From positions 60,964-124,963 of the forward strand of contig JAKCPI010002447.1 of NCBI GenBank assembly GCA_023213315.1: a stretch of 64,000 bases of DNA. The letters are read 5' to 3'. Below, piece after piece: positions 48,301-55,504 of the stretch (the first letter of the stretch is position 1; each line of letters begins with the position of its first letter). The stretch is from Euborellia annulipes (lineage: Eukaryota; Arthropoda; Insecta; Dermaptera; Anisolabididae). The position numbers were made by a program, and so were the translations under genes. The notes beneath the pieces were generated by a model, which worked only from the letters and a program-made list of their open reading frames with translations, was not told the DNA's origin and did not search any database.

Positions 48301-50939
48301 CGCTGCATTCAAACTATACGATAATATAGTAGTTTCGAAAAAGTCTTTCGCTTTTTATAGAATGAAAATAAACAGTTTCAATGAACTTGTTAATTGAGGA
48401 TACAATTTTTGGGCGAAGATCCCTGCGCCAACTAAATAGTCGGCGAATCTGCACCCTTCCAATGGGTTTAATATTATTTAAGCTGTAGGCCAATCATTGA
48501 CAAACTATATAAATTGAAGGAAATAATATTGCCCTTTAGACTTTTTTATCGGTGGATTACAAATTGTGTGAATGTGCCCACTCACATCTGTCTTCAGGTT
48601 AATTAAAAAACCGATCAAACTATCGGAGGAACAAAAGTTTAATGTACGACTAGCTTAATTTCTTTTAATATAATAAAAACAAAAATAATTGGATTAATGG
48701 GCGTAGGCCTGGAGCATGAATGGAGAGAATAGTAGAGGGGCGATCTTTAAGTTCATTGATTTCCTTAGAAGTTTAAATGGCGAAAGAGTTGAAAGTAAAA
48801 TATTGCAGTGCAAGAGTGTGTGTGTGTGTGTGTGTGTGTGCCGGGGTATTTTCCGTAAAAATATCGGGGTTTTTATGTCAGCTAAACCAGTTAGATGTCG
48901 CAAATTCTTGTTACTGATGCTATCTCGGATATTATTACAAATTCATTAGATTTTCGATATTTTTAAGAATGATAAGACAAGAGTATCGTATAAAGACTTT
49001 GCATCTGTTAAGGGAGAGAGGTAGCTAGGGATTGGGAGCCTGGGGCTGTCCAAGATTTTTGCCGCTCTCTTACTAAAAGCATGAACGTCTAGGTCTAAAG
49101 TTTATATTTAAAATTTAAAAATTACAACACTCTTTAATGATCTTTTTCATTTTTTTAACAAAATCTTATAAAAACCCTCAAAAAAGAGGCGCTCAGAGCA
49201 ATTCAGCCTCCTACCTTAACTAAGAATGCAGAATAAAATTTAATGTTGAAATATTTTATTAGGAAATCAGGGATTTATCCAAAATTTTGCCTGAGAGCAA
49301 ATGTTATTCCACATAAAAGGTACTTTGTTAAAATATTTTTTTCTCGCCGTTTTGAGTGGGGATGCTGAGCACCAAATTTCTGGGAGGTGCTTAAAAGGAC
49401 ACCAGATGAGAGGACCGTGTTTTGTAAATTGTCATTAGTTATTTCGTATAATAAATTACTTAATAGAAATAATTATATTAGCAAAGATTATGGATTTACA
49501 ATACCTTTACAAGTGATACTAGGTGTAGGAGTGGATGATAAAAGGTGAACTCTTTGTTTTGATGTTTTGGAGAAGAGCAGGGGTCCAAGGAATACACCCT
49601 CTTCAAAGCCCACAGGTCGAATCTAAGGGCTTGAATGGATATTAAAAAGAACGAATATTTTAGTTTCCTTGATTTTAGATTAATATTCAAAAGTAGAATT
49701 AAATAAATACCTTCACAAAATGTTTATAGATGACTTTGCTAAAAGTTTAGTTTGTAATTAGGTCTCTACGTTGGCGATCTTCTTTGAGTAATTTATCCAA
49801 AATAGTCTAAATTAAAAAAAAAATCATATGTATATAAAATTTTCTTAAAAGAAAAAACTTCGAAATAAAGAAGACACAAATAAATAAAATTCTTTCTGGA
49901 GGCTATTGGAGGAGGCAATGGCTAAGCCGGCTAAGCTGAGGATTATGGATTCTGAAGTCTCAACACGGCTTGGGTTCGAATCCAGCTTGCCGCAAATAAT
50001 TCAAACATGCCGAAGTCTCCTCTTAGGGTAGGAAAGGGGGTGGTGATATCACAAAGGGCCTAATTGGCCTAAGTGTGTTTCCTCTCTGGGAACAGCCACT
50101 TCAACCTAACCTAACACCTTCTGGAGGCCAGATTTATTTTCCACTACTTCATAGTCAACTTTTTGGTTAATAAATGTCTCTTTATTCAATGGTAAATCAA
50201 CTTGTCTAATTCTGAAGAAGGAAAAAAATTTTGAGGAGCTCCAGAAAGAAGTTTTATTCTTAATTAAATTCTAAAATTATTATATGTAATGAAAATCAAA
50301 AAAAAATTATTGCATAATCGATAAATTACGTATCATGATAATAAATATTAATTAGAAAAAGAGATTATATTAAAGTAAAGCTTAATTTAAATAAACTTAT
50401 CGTCGACTTAATTAGAAATAAAAAAAGAGTTGGCATCAAGTGACGTATTAATATCCAAAAATTATAAATTGAAATATGCCCTGAATAAAATTTGCATACA
50501 ATGATGTCAGGAAAAAAAATATAATCAATTTAAAAAAAAAATTTTACATTGTTTAATGGAAATGATATTGGAAATTTTTCAAGGTAACAAATAGGTTTAA
50601 CAAATATTTAATGAATTTAGAAAACGTTAAAATAAAAGCAACTAATTATAATAATGTAAAAGTAAATAAATAAATATATTAATAATAATGAAAAATAAAT
50701 TACTTAATAGAGTGGAGTCAGAGTTAACTTTGTTTGTTTTGTTTTTACTCCAGGCACAATTCTTCCTCGTGTTCTTCCATTCTGCCCAAGTTCTCATCTT
50801 CGATTGTGGATATCCAAAAATTATAGGCGCCTTTCTTATTGTGCACTCAATAATATTTTTTGTGCTCTTCTCCGATTTCTATCGGCAAGCCTACAATAAA
50901 GAAAATGAAATGAAGAAAAAGGAGATTAAGGCAGAATAA
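26298..50939 (+). CDS. ELOVL: Very-long-chain fatty acid elongase (ELOVL family), whole split gene
   Basis: Seven exons (26298-26346, 34178-34368, 46339-46419, 46913-46969, 47164-47269, 47851-47987, 50754-50939) join without a frame break to a 268-residue protein, the usual length for this family. ELOVL proteins are multi-pass ER membrane condensing enzymes: they join malonyl-CoA to an acyl-CoA to give a 3-ketoacyl-CoA, the first and rate-limiting step of chain elongation. Visible signatures are KLTEFMDT (KxxExxDT), HLYHH (the catalytic histidine box), HVIMYFYY and TTLQLAQ (TxxQxxQ). The N-terminus (MSGIVRLAFDRFDAF, then DPRVTSWPLM) fits the ELOVL1/7-like arthropod group. The tail is lysine-rich (KKKEIKAE) with Lys at -3 but not a canonical KKxx. 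Introns are 7,831, 11,970, 493, 194, 581 and 2,766 bases, all GT/AG. Assignment to the family is firm; the exact paralogue and chain-length preference are inference. Confidence 0.96.
26890..27200 (+). repeat. Family G interspersed repeat, copy 1
   Basis: It matches 53931-54250 closely: AACCGTAGGTTGGACAGG, GAAGCTGCCAAAATGCGTTT, CGTCAACGAAATCTCAAAAA, GGTAGAGGCCAAGAACTGAA, then a G-run. It shares the short segment GCGTTTTGAGGTCCCCTGAA with family A, so the two may have recombined or share origin. Confidence 0.8.
27613..27970. mobile_element. hAT-type MITE with 8-base TSD
   Basis: The termini CAGTGTTTCCCAACC and GGTTGGGAACCAGTG are flanked by a perfect duplication TTCTAGAG (27605-27612 and 27971-27978). 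The interior repeats CGGCACCC. It has no coding capacity and is related to 13102-13856. Confidence 0.88.
28329..28923. mobile_element. hAT-type MITE with 8-base TSD and internal TGCCTATTTT repeats
   Basis: The TIR is TAGGGCTCGGATTT / AAATCCGAGCCCTA. The target duplication CTGATAAG (28321-28328 and 28924-28931) is perfect. The interior carries many degenerate copies of AGTGCCTATTTTAA in both halves. No transposase. Confidence 0.9.
28969..29040. mobile_element. Fragment ending like a hAT terminus
   Basis: GC-rich stretch (GGCGGGCCGCATAAACATG) ending GGGTTGCTCATCCCTA, a typical hAT 3' end. No matching left end was found nearby. Confidence 0.45.
29976..31880. other. Intron 1 stretch, mostly unique-looking
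   Basis: 30640-30960 is less AT-rich and open for 94 codons (from 30671), with no recognised domain. It could be an exon, an enhancer or an old repeat. The rest is AT-rich. A hAT-like start CAGTGGCAGATTCAAGG lies at about 31689. Confidence 0.35.
31881..32132. mobile_element. hAT-type MITE (CAGTGGCGTAACTAG family)
   Basis: The TIR CAGTGGCGTAACTAG is matched by CTAGTTACGCTACTG. The flanks CCTGTAAA and GCTGTAAA are a near-perfect 8-base duplication. The same family occurs at 37292-37478. Confidence 0.85.
32133..32621. other. AT-rich intron 1 stretch, nothing recognised
   Basis: Poly-A/T tracts only, no gene or clear repeat. Confidence 0.5.
32622..33310 (-). repeat. Family A repeat, full length, inverted
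   Basis: P2 hairpin at 32622-32714, the whole body including the (CA/CAGA)n tract at 33115-33168, and P1 at 33261-33310. It is one of the two best copies for defining the unit, 689 bases long. It lies in ELOVL intron 1. Confidence 0.9.
33645..33732 (+). repeat. SINE family S, 5'-truncated copy
   Basis: It begins in TTATATGGCCTTAGTTGCCG and runs through the TG-rich tail (GTGTGTGAATGGGAAAAAAG) to poly-A. Confidence 0.8.
33800..34092. repeat. Family B repeat with GACAATT hairpins
   Basis: CAGAATTTTTCTACAATTGT, then ACAAACAAAAATTGTC, recurs at 16318-16360. The right end CAGCTTTATGAAATAGGGTCC recurs inverted at 20384. The inner text repeats GACAAATTGTCA. It ends about 85 bases before ELOVL exon 2. 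Confidence 0.65.
34178..34368 (+). CDS. ELOVL: ELOVL exon 2
   Basis: The acceptor is TTGTTCAG at 34177 and the donor GTCAGT at 34369. It codes 63 residues after the split Asp: the conserved start PRVTSWPLMDSP, the first transmembrane segment (IVMVITYLYVVVFLG), the basic RLMAPRKPF motif typical of the family, and the start of the second membrane segment ending LYE. It ends in phase 0. The frame stays open before and after the exon (33952-34521), but family alignment and splice sites fix the exon limits. Confidence 0.95.
34625..34755 (+). mobile_element. Family H retroposon, 3'-truncated copy
   Basis: It runs from TTCTTTCCTCGCCTTATTCC to GTCGCACGGTCTGGCGG, where a family A fragment begins. It lies in ELOVL intron 2, about 260 bases after exon 2. 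Confidence 0.6.
34757..35092 (-). repeat. Family A fragment, inverted, P2 side
   Basis: The P2 hairpin (34757-34853) and about 240 bases of adjoining body are present, then the copy is cut. It directly abuts the family H copy at 34625-34755. It lies in ELOVL intron 2. Confidence 0.82.
35110..35204 (+). repeat. Solo P2 hairpin of family A
   Basis: An isolated P2 hairpin follows the family A fragment above, with a diverged right arm (GTGTGACCGGTTACAGCAGA). Confidence 0.75.
35915..36005 (-). repeat. Short family A body fragment
   Basis: AGATGAGAATATACATTTTA, AAAAATTAATTGATTTATGA and AGCGAATTTTAAGAAAACGA match the inverted body of the family. Confidence 0.65.
36085..36279 (-). mobile_element. 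Small reverse-oriented relative of the Helitron, one unit only
   Basis: Read on the minus strand, it starts A|TCTATACTATTATATAATTT at 36279, matching 17 of the first 20 bases of the Helitron at 42296. It then carries one divergent copy of the ~118-base unit (36130-36210). The 3' end is uncertain: a G/C hairpin followed by CTAA lies at 36085-36110, but the next base is not the expected T. Confidence 0.55.
36356..36480 (+). promoter_or_regulatory. Cluster of GACGTCA/CGTCATGGCTT repeats
   Basis: Three short imperfect repeats (GTGACGTCATGGCTTGTA, GCGTCATGGCTTTT, ACGTCACGGCTTGTA) include one full CRE-type TGACGTCA at 36401-36408. This may be a CREB-type binding cluster in ELOVL intron 2 or simply part of a repeat. 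Function is speculative. Confidence 0.25.
36490..36730 (-). repeat. Diverged family A body fragment
   Basis: Inverted segments around AGTATTAGTACTTTTTG, CCTGGCTCTTTTCGTTCTTA, TTTTTTGGATTCAGGGAACC and CCCGACATCGAATTTTTTAC follow the body order. Confidence 0.65.
37090..37276. mobile_element. TA-flanked MITE
   Basis: Long TIRs (CCATCTATTGCAATA, then GGTAGTTAGGCAGCCCAAAT) are flanked by TA. It is a short relative of the 2.8 kb element at 26749-29570. Confidence 0.85.
37292..37478. mobile_element. hAT-type MITE with 8-base TSD
   Basis: CAGCGGCGTAACCAG and TTGGTTACGCCACTG are flanked by CAAGCATT (37284-37291 and 37479-37486). It is the same family as 31881-32132. Confidence 0.9.
37505..37617. repeat. 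Solo foldback arm
   Basis: It matches the right arm at 7540-7648 (GATGATGGCACTAATAAATG, CCAAAACGTCTCCAGG, TTGTTGTAGCATTCAGAAT) without its partner. Confidence 0.8.
37618..37939. repeat. Probable hAT left end and G-run
   Basis: CAGGGCCGACTCTAGGATTT is a common hAT start; repeated TTTTTCT/CCGCCCT text follows with a G-run at 37671-37687. No right terminus was located. Confidence 0.4.
37940..38575 (+). repeat. Family A copy split by a family H retroposon
   Basis: The left part carries GTGTCACGAAGCTTTTCAAC. The right part resumes GAGAGTACTAGTACTTTATT at 38253 and runs to just before P2. The insertion at 37996-38241 is flanked by a 16-base duplication taken from this repeat. Confidence 0.8.
37996..38241 (+). 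mobile_element. Family H retroposon (GC-rich, unknown head)
   Basis: The insert is bounded by AAAATCGGCCAAAGAG (37980-37995) and AAAATCAGCCAAAGAG (38242-38257): a 16-base target duplication with one mismatch, typical of LINE-driven retroposition. It starts CCTTCTTCTTCTGTCCTCGC and ends GTGGGCCCCTGAGC. Other copies lie at 23234-23401 (minus) and 34625-34755 (plus). No tRNA-like promoter is obvious. It is unrecognised; a SINE or a LINE 3' end are both possible. Confidence 0.65.
38651..39353 (+). repeat. Family A repeat, full length, with mini-P2/P1 junction
   Basis: A shortened P2 hairpin (38651-38687; AAATCTGGTG..CACCAGATTT) runs straight into P1 (38688-38735), then the full body and a complete P2 at 39261-39353. 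The P2-P1 junction looks like a head-to-tail joint between units. Confidence 0.9.
39945..40070 (-). repeat. Diverged family A body fragment
   Basis: Inverted segments TTTTTAAAGAGTATCTAAAA, TTAGAGCGAATTTTGAGAAA and TAGTAAAGTACTAGTACCCT are in the usual order. Confidence 0.65.
40531..40781. mobile_element. pogo/Tigger-like MITE
   Basis: The TIR CAGTGGAACCTCGCTTAACG is matched by CGTTATGTGAGGTTCTACTG, flanked by TA on both sides. The end sequence is typical of pogo/Tigger elements of the Tc1/mariner superfamily. 251 bases, non-coding, in ELOVL intron 2. Confidence 0.88.
40793..40887 (+). repeat. Solo P2 hairpin of family A
   Basis: A complete P2 hairpin starts 12 bases after the pogo-like MITE, preceded by TATGTTTACAC as at 35110. 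Confidence 0.8.
40888..42295. other. Intron 2 stretch, nothing firm
   Basis: A SINE S 3' fragment (40952-40992, TATGGCCTAAGATGCCGAAG), a TATCGATACTTTT cluster near 41090-41120 and a G-run at 41547-41559. Otherwise AT-rich. Confidence 0.45.
42296..45836 (+). mobile_element. Non-autonomous Helitron with internal tandem array
   Basis: The 5' end is A|TCTATATTATTATATAAAAG. The 3' end is CTAG|T at 45833-45836, preceded by a 12-base-pair perfect hairpin (GGTAGGGTTGCC, loop GAA, 45802-45828). Insertion between A and T, a 5' TC, a 3' CTRR and a near-terminal hairpin are the defining Helitron features. No Rep/helicase coding sequence is present, so it is non-autonomous. A (TCTG)n tract (42308-42378) follows the 5' end, then about 26 tandem units. 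It lies in ELOVL intron 2, 502 bases upstream of exon 3. Confidence 0.88.
42660..45690 (+). repeat. Tandem array, about 26 units of ~118 bases
   Basis: Each unit reads roughly ATTTTAATAAAATTTAAAAT, GACGC or GTTGC, TTTCTTAGGGTGTAAATAATTG, then a C-rich segment (CAATCACCCCCCTGACCCCC). The GGGTGTAAATAATTGA core recurs at about 42730, 42849, 42965 and onward to 45666, a mean period near 117-118. Units come in a few variants (GACGC/GTTGC; ACCCCAG/ACATCAG; CCTAAAAT/CCTGAAAT) whose order partly repeats, suggesting segmental duplication within the array. Confidence 0.93.
45900..46215. repeat. Degraded hAT-like repeat next to exon 3
   Basis: GCACGCGCCTGGCGCGGAAA, AGGGCCGGCGAAAA and the right end AATCCGCCCCTG (46196-46207) resemble a hAT element. 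The left terminus was not found. It ends about 130 bases before ELOVL exon 3. Confidence 0.45.
46339..46419 (+). CDS. ELOVL: ELOVL exon 3
   Basis: The acceptor TTTTTTCAG ends at 46338 and the donor GTAAAT starts at 46420. Its 27 codons, in phase 0 at both ends, begin HLMSGWLMDYSYKCQP. This matches the family segment between membrane spans 2 and 3, including the YKCQPVD luminal motif. Confidence 0.95.
46913..46969 (+). CDS. ELOVL: ELOVL exon 4
   Basis: The acceptor is CTTCCAG and the donor GTATGT. Its 19 codons read MANLCWWYYISKLTEFMDT and contain the KxxExxDT signature. Both ends are in phase 0. Confidence 0.96.
47164..47269 (+). CDS. ELOVL: ELOVL exon 5, catalytic histidine box
   Basis: The acceptor is TTTTTGCAG and the donor GTAAAA. 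It codes 35 residues plus one base, with FVLRKKDNQISLLHLYHH holding the HxxHH box required for condensation, followed by SLTPVETW. The split Gly codon is completed by exon 6. Confidence 0.96.
47851..47987 (+). CDS. ELOVL: ELOVL exon 6
   Basis: The acceptor is GTTTTTCAG and the donor GTTTGT. It codes GGHGTFSNLINNIVHVIMYF onward, with the family motifs NxxVHxxMYxYY and MGPQYQKYLWWKKYLTTLQL. It ends inside the TxxQxxQ signature, which exon 7 completes. Confidence 0.95.
48000..49900. other. Intron 6 stretch with (GT)n
   Basis: A (GT)n tract at 48817-48840. No coding segment or bounded repeat recognised in about 1.9 kb. Confidence 0.5.
49905..50125 (+). repeat. SINE with class-II tRNA-like head, copy 1
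   Basis: GGCTAAGCCGGCTAAGC (A-box region), GGATTATGGATTCTGAAGTC and the B-box GGGTTCGAATCCAGC, followed by TTGCCGCA, resemble a tRNA-Ser/Leu with a long variable arm. The tail ends CCTAACCTAAC. It is related to 51662-51835. Confidence 0.75.
50754..50939 (+). CDS. ELOVL: ELOVL exon 7 (last) with stop codon
   Basis: The acceptor is TTTACTCCAG. It codes 61 residues and a TAA at 50937-50939. It completes the TxxQxxQ motif with AQF, then holds the last two hydrophobic spans (FFLVFFHSAQVLIFDC and GAFLIVHSIIFFVLF), the family motif SDFYRQAY and a charged cytosolic tail. Confidence 0.95.
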   Translation, partial: AQFFLVFFHSAQVLIFDCGYPKIIGAFLIVHSIIFFVLFSDFYRQAYNKENEMKKKEIKAE

Positions 50940-50950
50940 TTAAGTAAGTA

Positions 50951-50956
50951 AATAAA
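50951..50956 (+). terminator. Candidate polyadenylation signal AATAAA of ELOVL
   Basis: AATAAA lies 12 bases after the stop codon. It would give a very short 3' UTR. A second AATAAA at 51530-51535 lies beside the right terminal repeat of a transposon and is an alternative. Confidence 0.35.
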
Positions 50957-50987
50957 GGAGAATAATAACAAGCAGGAATCTCTATAC

Positions 50988-51561
50988 GGGTCATTCTACA
51001 AAAATGGGTTAACTTCGCGTAATTGCAAATAATTCAGTGACTACCAAACATATTGGCTTTTTTTAATCATAAGTTAATAATTTTTGGGGACACACATGAT
51101 GCTGTCTTTTCATTGTTGTATTTAATAGGCTTATATAAAAGAAAAAGCCTTCGGGCTTGGTGTAGGGCTTAAATAAGAATGCCTGGACCTCCAATATGTA
51201 TATTAATCAATAACGGATACCGTCAAAGTCTTATATGGCCTGAGTTGCCGAAAAGACTGTGTGAATGTGAGTGTGAATGGGAAAAAAGTGAGAGTGTTTA
51301 AAAAAAAAAAGTATTCCATATCAATTAGCAGATTTTTTGTGTTTTATATCAAAAACGTCAGTGGAAGTTTTCAACCATAAAGCTAAGAGGCTGATTAGGT
51401 TAATAATAATAAAAAAAAAATCTGAGTGTTACTATATGGATATAACAAAATTAACTTATTGTCTATCAAAACCATTAGAAACAATTGAAATCAAAGTTAC
51501 AAATTGTACAATACATTTCAAATTCGACCAATAAAGTTAACCCATTTTTATAGAAAGACCC
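50988..51561. mobile_element. TIR element (MITE-like) just downstream of ELOVL
   Basis: A 28-base inverted repeat (26 of 28 matching; starts GGGTCATTCTACAAAAATGG) bounds 574 bases without coding capacity. The left end lies 49 bases after the ELOVL stop, so the element may be part of the transcript's 3' end. A SINE copy (51152-51310) is nested inside. No clear target duplication was seen. Confidence 0.7.
51152..51310 (+). repeat. SINE family S, internally deleted, nested in a TIR element
   Basis: The head GGGCTTGGTGTAGGGCTTAA skips the B-box and jumps into the body hairpin, then the conserved core, TG-rich tail and poly-A. Confidence 0.8.
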
Positions 51562-51661
51562 AAACACACTAGCCGACTTTATTTGAAAACTATAAATATT
51601 TCATTTTTTATTATAAAACAAATTATTTGTACAGAACTAAATTATTCTAGTAATTAGACGC
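51562..51661. other. AT-rich spacer, nothing recognised
   Basis: Short AT-rich spacer after the TIR element. The next 174 bases are a SINE. Confidence 0.5.
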
Positions 51662-51835
51662 TAGAGGAGGCTCGAGGCTAATGGGATAAGCTGTAGATAT
51701 GAATCAAGAGATACAAACAACCCGAGTTCAAGTTCCTCTTGCCGTAATAAATTAACTCCAGGTTTCTGTGGATGTTATCGCCTCGGTGCCAGGTCATTCC
51801 CTGCACTCGTGGATCTTCTATAAATTATGTAATTT
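51662..51835 (+). repeat. SINE with class-II tRNA-like head, copy 2
   Basis: GGCTAATGGGATAAGC, GATATGAATC and CCGAGTTCAAGTTCC, then CTTGCCG, align with the copy at 49905-50125 but are more diverged. The body carries TTATCGCCTCGGTGCC. Confidence 0.6.
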
Positions 51836-52015
51836 TTATTATAAAATTCTCGATATTTTACCCTATGTTCGAGGTAAGATTGTATTCATAGGAATTTGAA
51901 ATTTTGTACTTCAAAAGATTATTATATTTTGTTATGGCAGCCATAATATATCCATATCTTTGAGTTTATATAGATTTTTTCAAAGTGTTTGTTTGTTTTT
52001 CACATTTCATTTTTT

Positions 52016-52062
52016 TTTAACTTTCCCTTACCCTATTTATGAAATATATAGGAGAGAAAGTA
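52016..52062 (+). repeat. Solo P1 hairpin fragment of family A
   Basis: TTAACTTTCCCTTACCCTAT, then an AT-rich palindrome and GGAGAGAAAGTA match P1 without the body. Confidence 0.6.
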
Positions 52063-53930
52063 TTTATAAATATAGCTGTTTTGTATTGGTGTTGAGTGTA
52101 CATAAAAAAGTCTAGTTTCCAAGGGCCTAGAATGCAAATTCAGTGGCCCCAAAAATCGTAAAGGGTATTTAATGATTTTTTTATTTTTTAGGATTTCGAG
52201 GCATATTCTGAAATAAAATATCAAAATACACGATATTTATGTTTACATTAAATGTGTAAATTATGGAATATACCTCAGCTATGGACTGAAAATTTTTTAA
52301 TGAAAAGAAAAAGCCTTAGATGAGCGACCTCATTCACTCAAACTCAGACTGATATAGAAACATTAAGTAATTTAAAAAAGAAGGGAAAAATCTTCAAAAG
52401 AGGGAGCGAAATACATGATTTTTATAATATATTATTTATATAGTAACAGAATTGAACTTTACAAAAATTATTATTGAATATTATGTTTACATAGATAAAA
52501 TATAAAGAGAAAAATACAAGAATTTTAATGATGACGAATTTGCCATCAATTTTGGAAAAAAAATCTAATTTTGTTATCTTTCCATTTTAATCTATTTTTA
52601 ATTATTAATATATCCTTCAGAATCATGAGAGGCCGCCAGTCCGTCCCTGGTCGTGTAACTTTTAGATTTTTGTTGAATTTAATGAAGCGTATTATTTCTG
52701 TTTAACTTTTTTATGTAATATTTCTGTCTTCTGGGTGGCTGCTGGACAGCCCTCATCCGTTCAATACGTAGATCTATATAGAAAGCAATCTCACAGTTCA
52801 CATCTTAAATGGGCATAGCAATAAATTTTTTGAATTTTAATTTGCCGAGATAAATAATATATTCTGTAAATATCACAACTGTTGTTTATATTAAAAAAGT
52901 AATTATAAAAAAATCGGCTCTCTCCTGTTGTTTTGCCAAATCTTATGCCCGGTTGCAAGAAAATAAGGTTATTGAACCAATAGCTAACAAATCTATTTTT
53001 TTATTGATTCTACAAGTCCCTATAACTTTCTCGAGGCAATGGCTTTTTGACAGGTTATTGCATTGTTAAGGGTATTGGTTCGATATCTGAAGTTCTAGAA
53101 TCCGAGCATTCATCTTTTACTTATTTTTGATTCTATCATCTTTTGAGAAAATGTTTATTGCTGACTTAAAAAGTCATTTCATTATTGATTTTTTATTTGT
53201 AAAAAAAAAAAAAATTGTGATTGTCATGAGTAAAACATTTTTCAAAAGATGATGGCATATATTCAATTATTAATACTGTTAAATTTTAATTTATGAAAAT
53301 AGATAGTACCGGTAAATGTTATTTGATATTATAAAATAAATTTTAAATTTAAGTTTGAAGAAAAAATATTTGCTCAAAAAACAAAAGAAAAATTATTTAT
53401 AGGTCTAGTGAGGGATCAAATATTGTAAGTTATAGAAAAGATTTTAATATTCCTATAGAATTATATCTTCTGTATGTATTAAAATTTTATGTATATATTT
53501 TATGTGACAAATATTTATGTTTTTAATATAAAAATTCAAAGTAAATAAGCGATTGTTTTTATTTAGTAGCATTTTTACTTGTGACACATCTTTAGAGAAA
53601 GTCCCCAATCCTATGATGCTGTGCCCCTGCAATTCGCGCTGTTGCAACCGAATAAACATTTTTGTTGTTTGGTTGCCTATCTTAAGGAAGTATCAAATTC
53701 TTCTTTTATGTTTCAAACTCGTTTAATTATCTTTGTTTAGAGAGTATTTCCAAGTTTCCATTGAAGAGTTACTTAATGTTTATTTGATATTTTTTATTTA
53801 GTCGCCTGTGTTTTCTGAATACCAAAAAGAATAGGATTTTTGAGTAGAGCTCATGACATATTAAAACAATTTGCATAACGGAGGATGGGGCAATTTATAA
53901 CCCACGGGATACATATCAATTTTTAACTTT
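52063..53930. other. AT-rich stretch, nothing recognised
   Basis: No gene, no bounded repeat. A slightly GC-richer piece at 52620-52790 is unexplained. Confidence 0.45.
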
Positions 53931-54365
53931 GCCCATCAACCGTAGGTTGGGCAGGGAAAGTTAATGTAATCGTAAAAAAAATCGAAATTTTTCTGAAGCT
54001 GCCAAAATGCGTTTTGAGGTCCCCTGAATCCATTTAAGTAGTTTTTGGAATGATGTCTGTGTGTATGGTAATTTTTTTCGTCAACGAAATCTCAAAAACT
54101 ATTCATTCAATTGTTTTGAAATTTTGTACCCATAAACTAGGGGTAGAGGCCAAGAACTGAAAAGCTTTTGGTAAACATCGGACCATTAGGGGGGGGCTCT
54201 AAGGGGGGGGACAAAATTTGTTTCTTACATAACCTATAATTTTTTTTATATATAATATGTATAACTTCGGACCATCAGGGGGGGGGGGGCTCCAGGGGGG
54301 GGACACATTTTTTTCTTGAATAGTGGGTGGGCAAAGTTGTGCGTTCGGCTTAGTCCGACCCTTTA
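53931..54365 (+). repeat. Family G interspersed repeat, copy 2 (longer)
   Basis: It starts near a small hairpin (CAACCGTAGGTTGG) and ends TTAGTCCGACCCTTTATTAT. The reverse complement of that end also occurs at 22846-22860, suggesting a shared terminus. A near-duplicate segment (CGGACCATCAGGGGGGG) occurs twice inside it. Confidence 0.8.
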
Positions 54366-54558
54366 TTATTTTATAAACTCAGACGATTTTAAAACAACGT
54401 TCTATAATTCAAATAATCCCTGCATCAACTGTATAGCATTTTTTAACAGTGGCGCAGCTCCCTCCTATGGAACATGAACTTAGAAAAGACATTACTAAGG
54501 TAACCTATAAAAATTTTTTGAGAATCAATTGGGAGGAGGGAGATTATATAGTTTTTGA

Positions 54559-54939
54559 TAGGAACCGACCGAATATTCGGTTTCGGCCAAAATCCTGGTT
54601 TCAAACGTGATTTCTGTTTCGGCCGTGATTTCGGTTACGGCCAAAAACTAGCCGAAACCTGAGTCTGAAAAGATTGGATGAGACTCGCATGAAAAAAAAG
54701 GTCAAATTGTTTGCACTTGAGAGAAAAAAAATTTCCCGCCCGGTGCAAAAGGGGGGCGGAAAAAATTTAGTCTCCCTAAAAAAAAGGTAAAATGATTTTC
54801 ACGGGAGGGGAAAAAAATTCTCCGCAGGGCGGAAAAAATTTCGAAAAAAAAGGTAAAATGATATGAATTTTGTATAGGAAATACAAGTTTCGGTGTCGGT
54901 TACGGTTTCGGCTGAAAATCTTGTTTCGGTCGGACCCTA
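54559..54939. mobile_element. hAT-type MITE with 8-base TSD, second copy of CGGCCGAAAC family
   Basis: The ends TAGGAACCGACCGAATATTC and CGGTCGGACCCTA are flanked by GTTTTTGA (54551-54558 and 54940-54947). It is in reverse orientation to 18384-18705. Confidence 0.9.
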
Positions 54940-55013
54940 GTTTTTGATATAAAGATTATTCAAAATATTTGATACTGTATATTGTATTTAGCCTAATCTT
55001 AGTTATTATACGG

Positions 55014-55202
55014 TGAAAAACTTCTTGAATAAAATAGTTAAAGAAGTTGGATAGAGATAGATTTAAATAGAATTACTTTAATAAATATATCAATTGGAAA
55101 AACGTAAACACAATGTAAATTGGAAAGATAAACATAAACAAACAATAGGAGTATTAGATACTTCTTTCTTTCAAGGTGAATCAGACAACAATACTCTCAA
55201 CA
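55014..55202 (-). mobile_element. Candidate 3' LTR of a copia-type retrotransposon
   Basis: On the minus strand the segment starts TGTTGAGAGTATTGTTGTC, directly after a purine-rich tract CAGAGTGGGAG (55203-55213), and ends TTTTTCA. The polypurine tract, TG start and CA end fit an LTR. Its position right after the reverse-transcriptase remnant supports this. The outer limit is uncertain. Confidence 0.6.
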
Positions 55203-55238
55203 CTCCCACTCTGATTTACCTTGATTACATATACATTT

Positions 55239-55491
55239 AGCGCGCCTCCCTCCTATACCAAACGTCGCGGGTTCGGACCCAGGCAGTCCGATGATTTTAT
55301 TTAAGCCATTTGGATACCAGATGGCTTAAATAGAAATGCCTGACCCCACAATAGATATATTCTCTACAACGGTTATCGTCAAAGTCTTAAATGGCCTAAG
55401 TTGCCGAAAAGACTGTATGAATGTGTGTGTGAGTGTGAGTGTGAATGAGAAAAAAGTGTGAATGTTTTTCTATAAAAAAAAAAAAAAAAAA
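55239..55491 (+). repeat. SINE family S, copy with 12-base TSD, inserted in the copia remnant
   Basis: It starts inside the tRNA-like head (AGCGCGCCTCCCTCC-like), keeps GGGTTCGGACCC and the full body, and ends in poly-A. ACATATACATTT flanks it (55227-55238 and 55492-55503). Confidence 0.88.
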
Positions 55492-55504
55492 ACATATACA
55501 TTTT

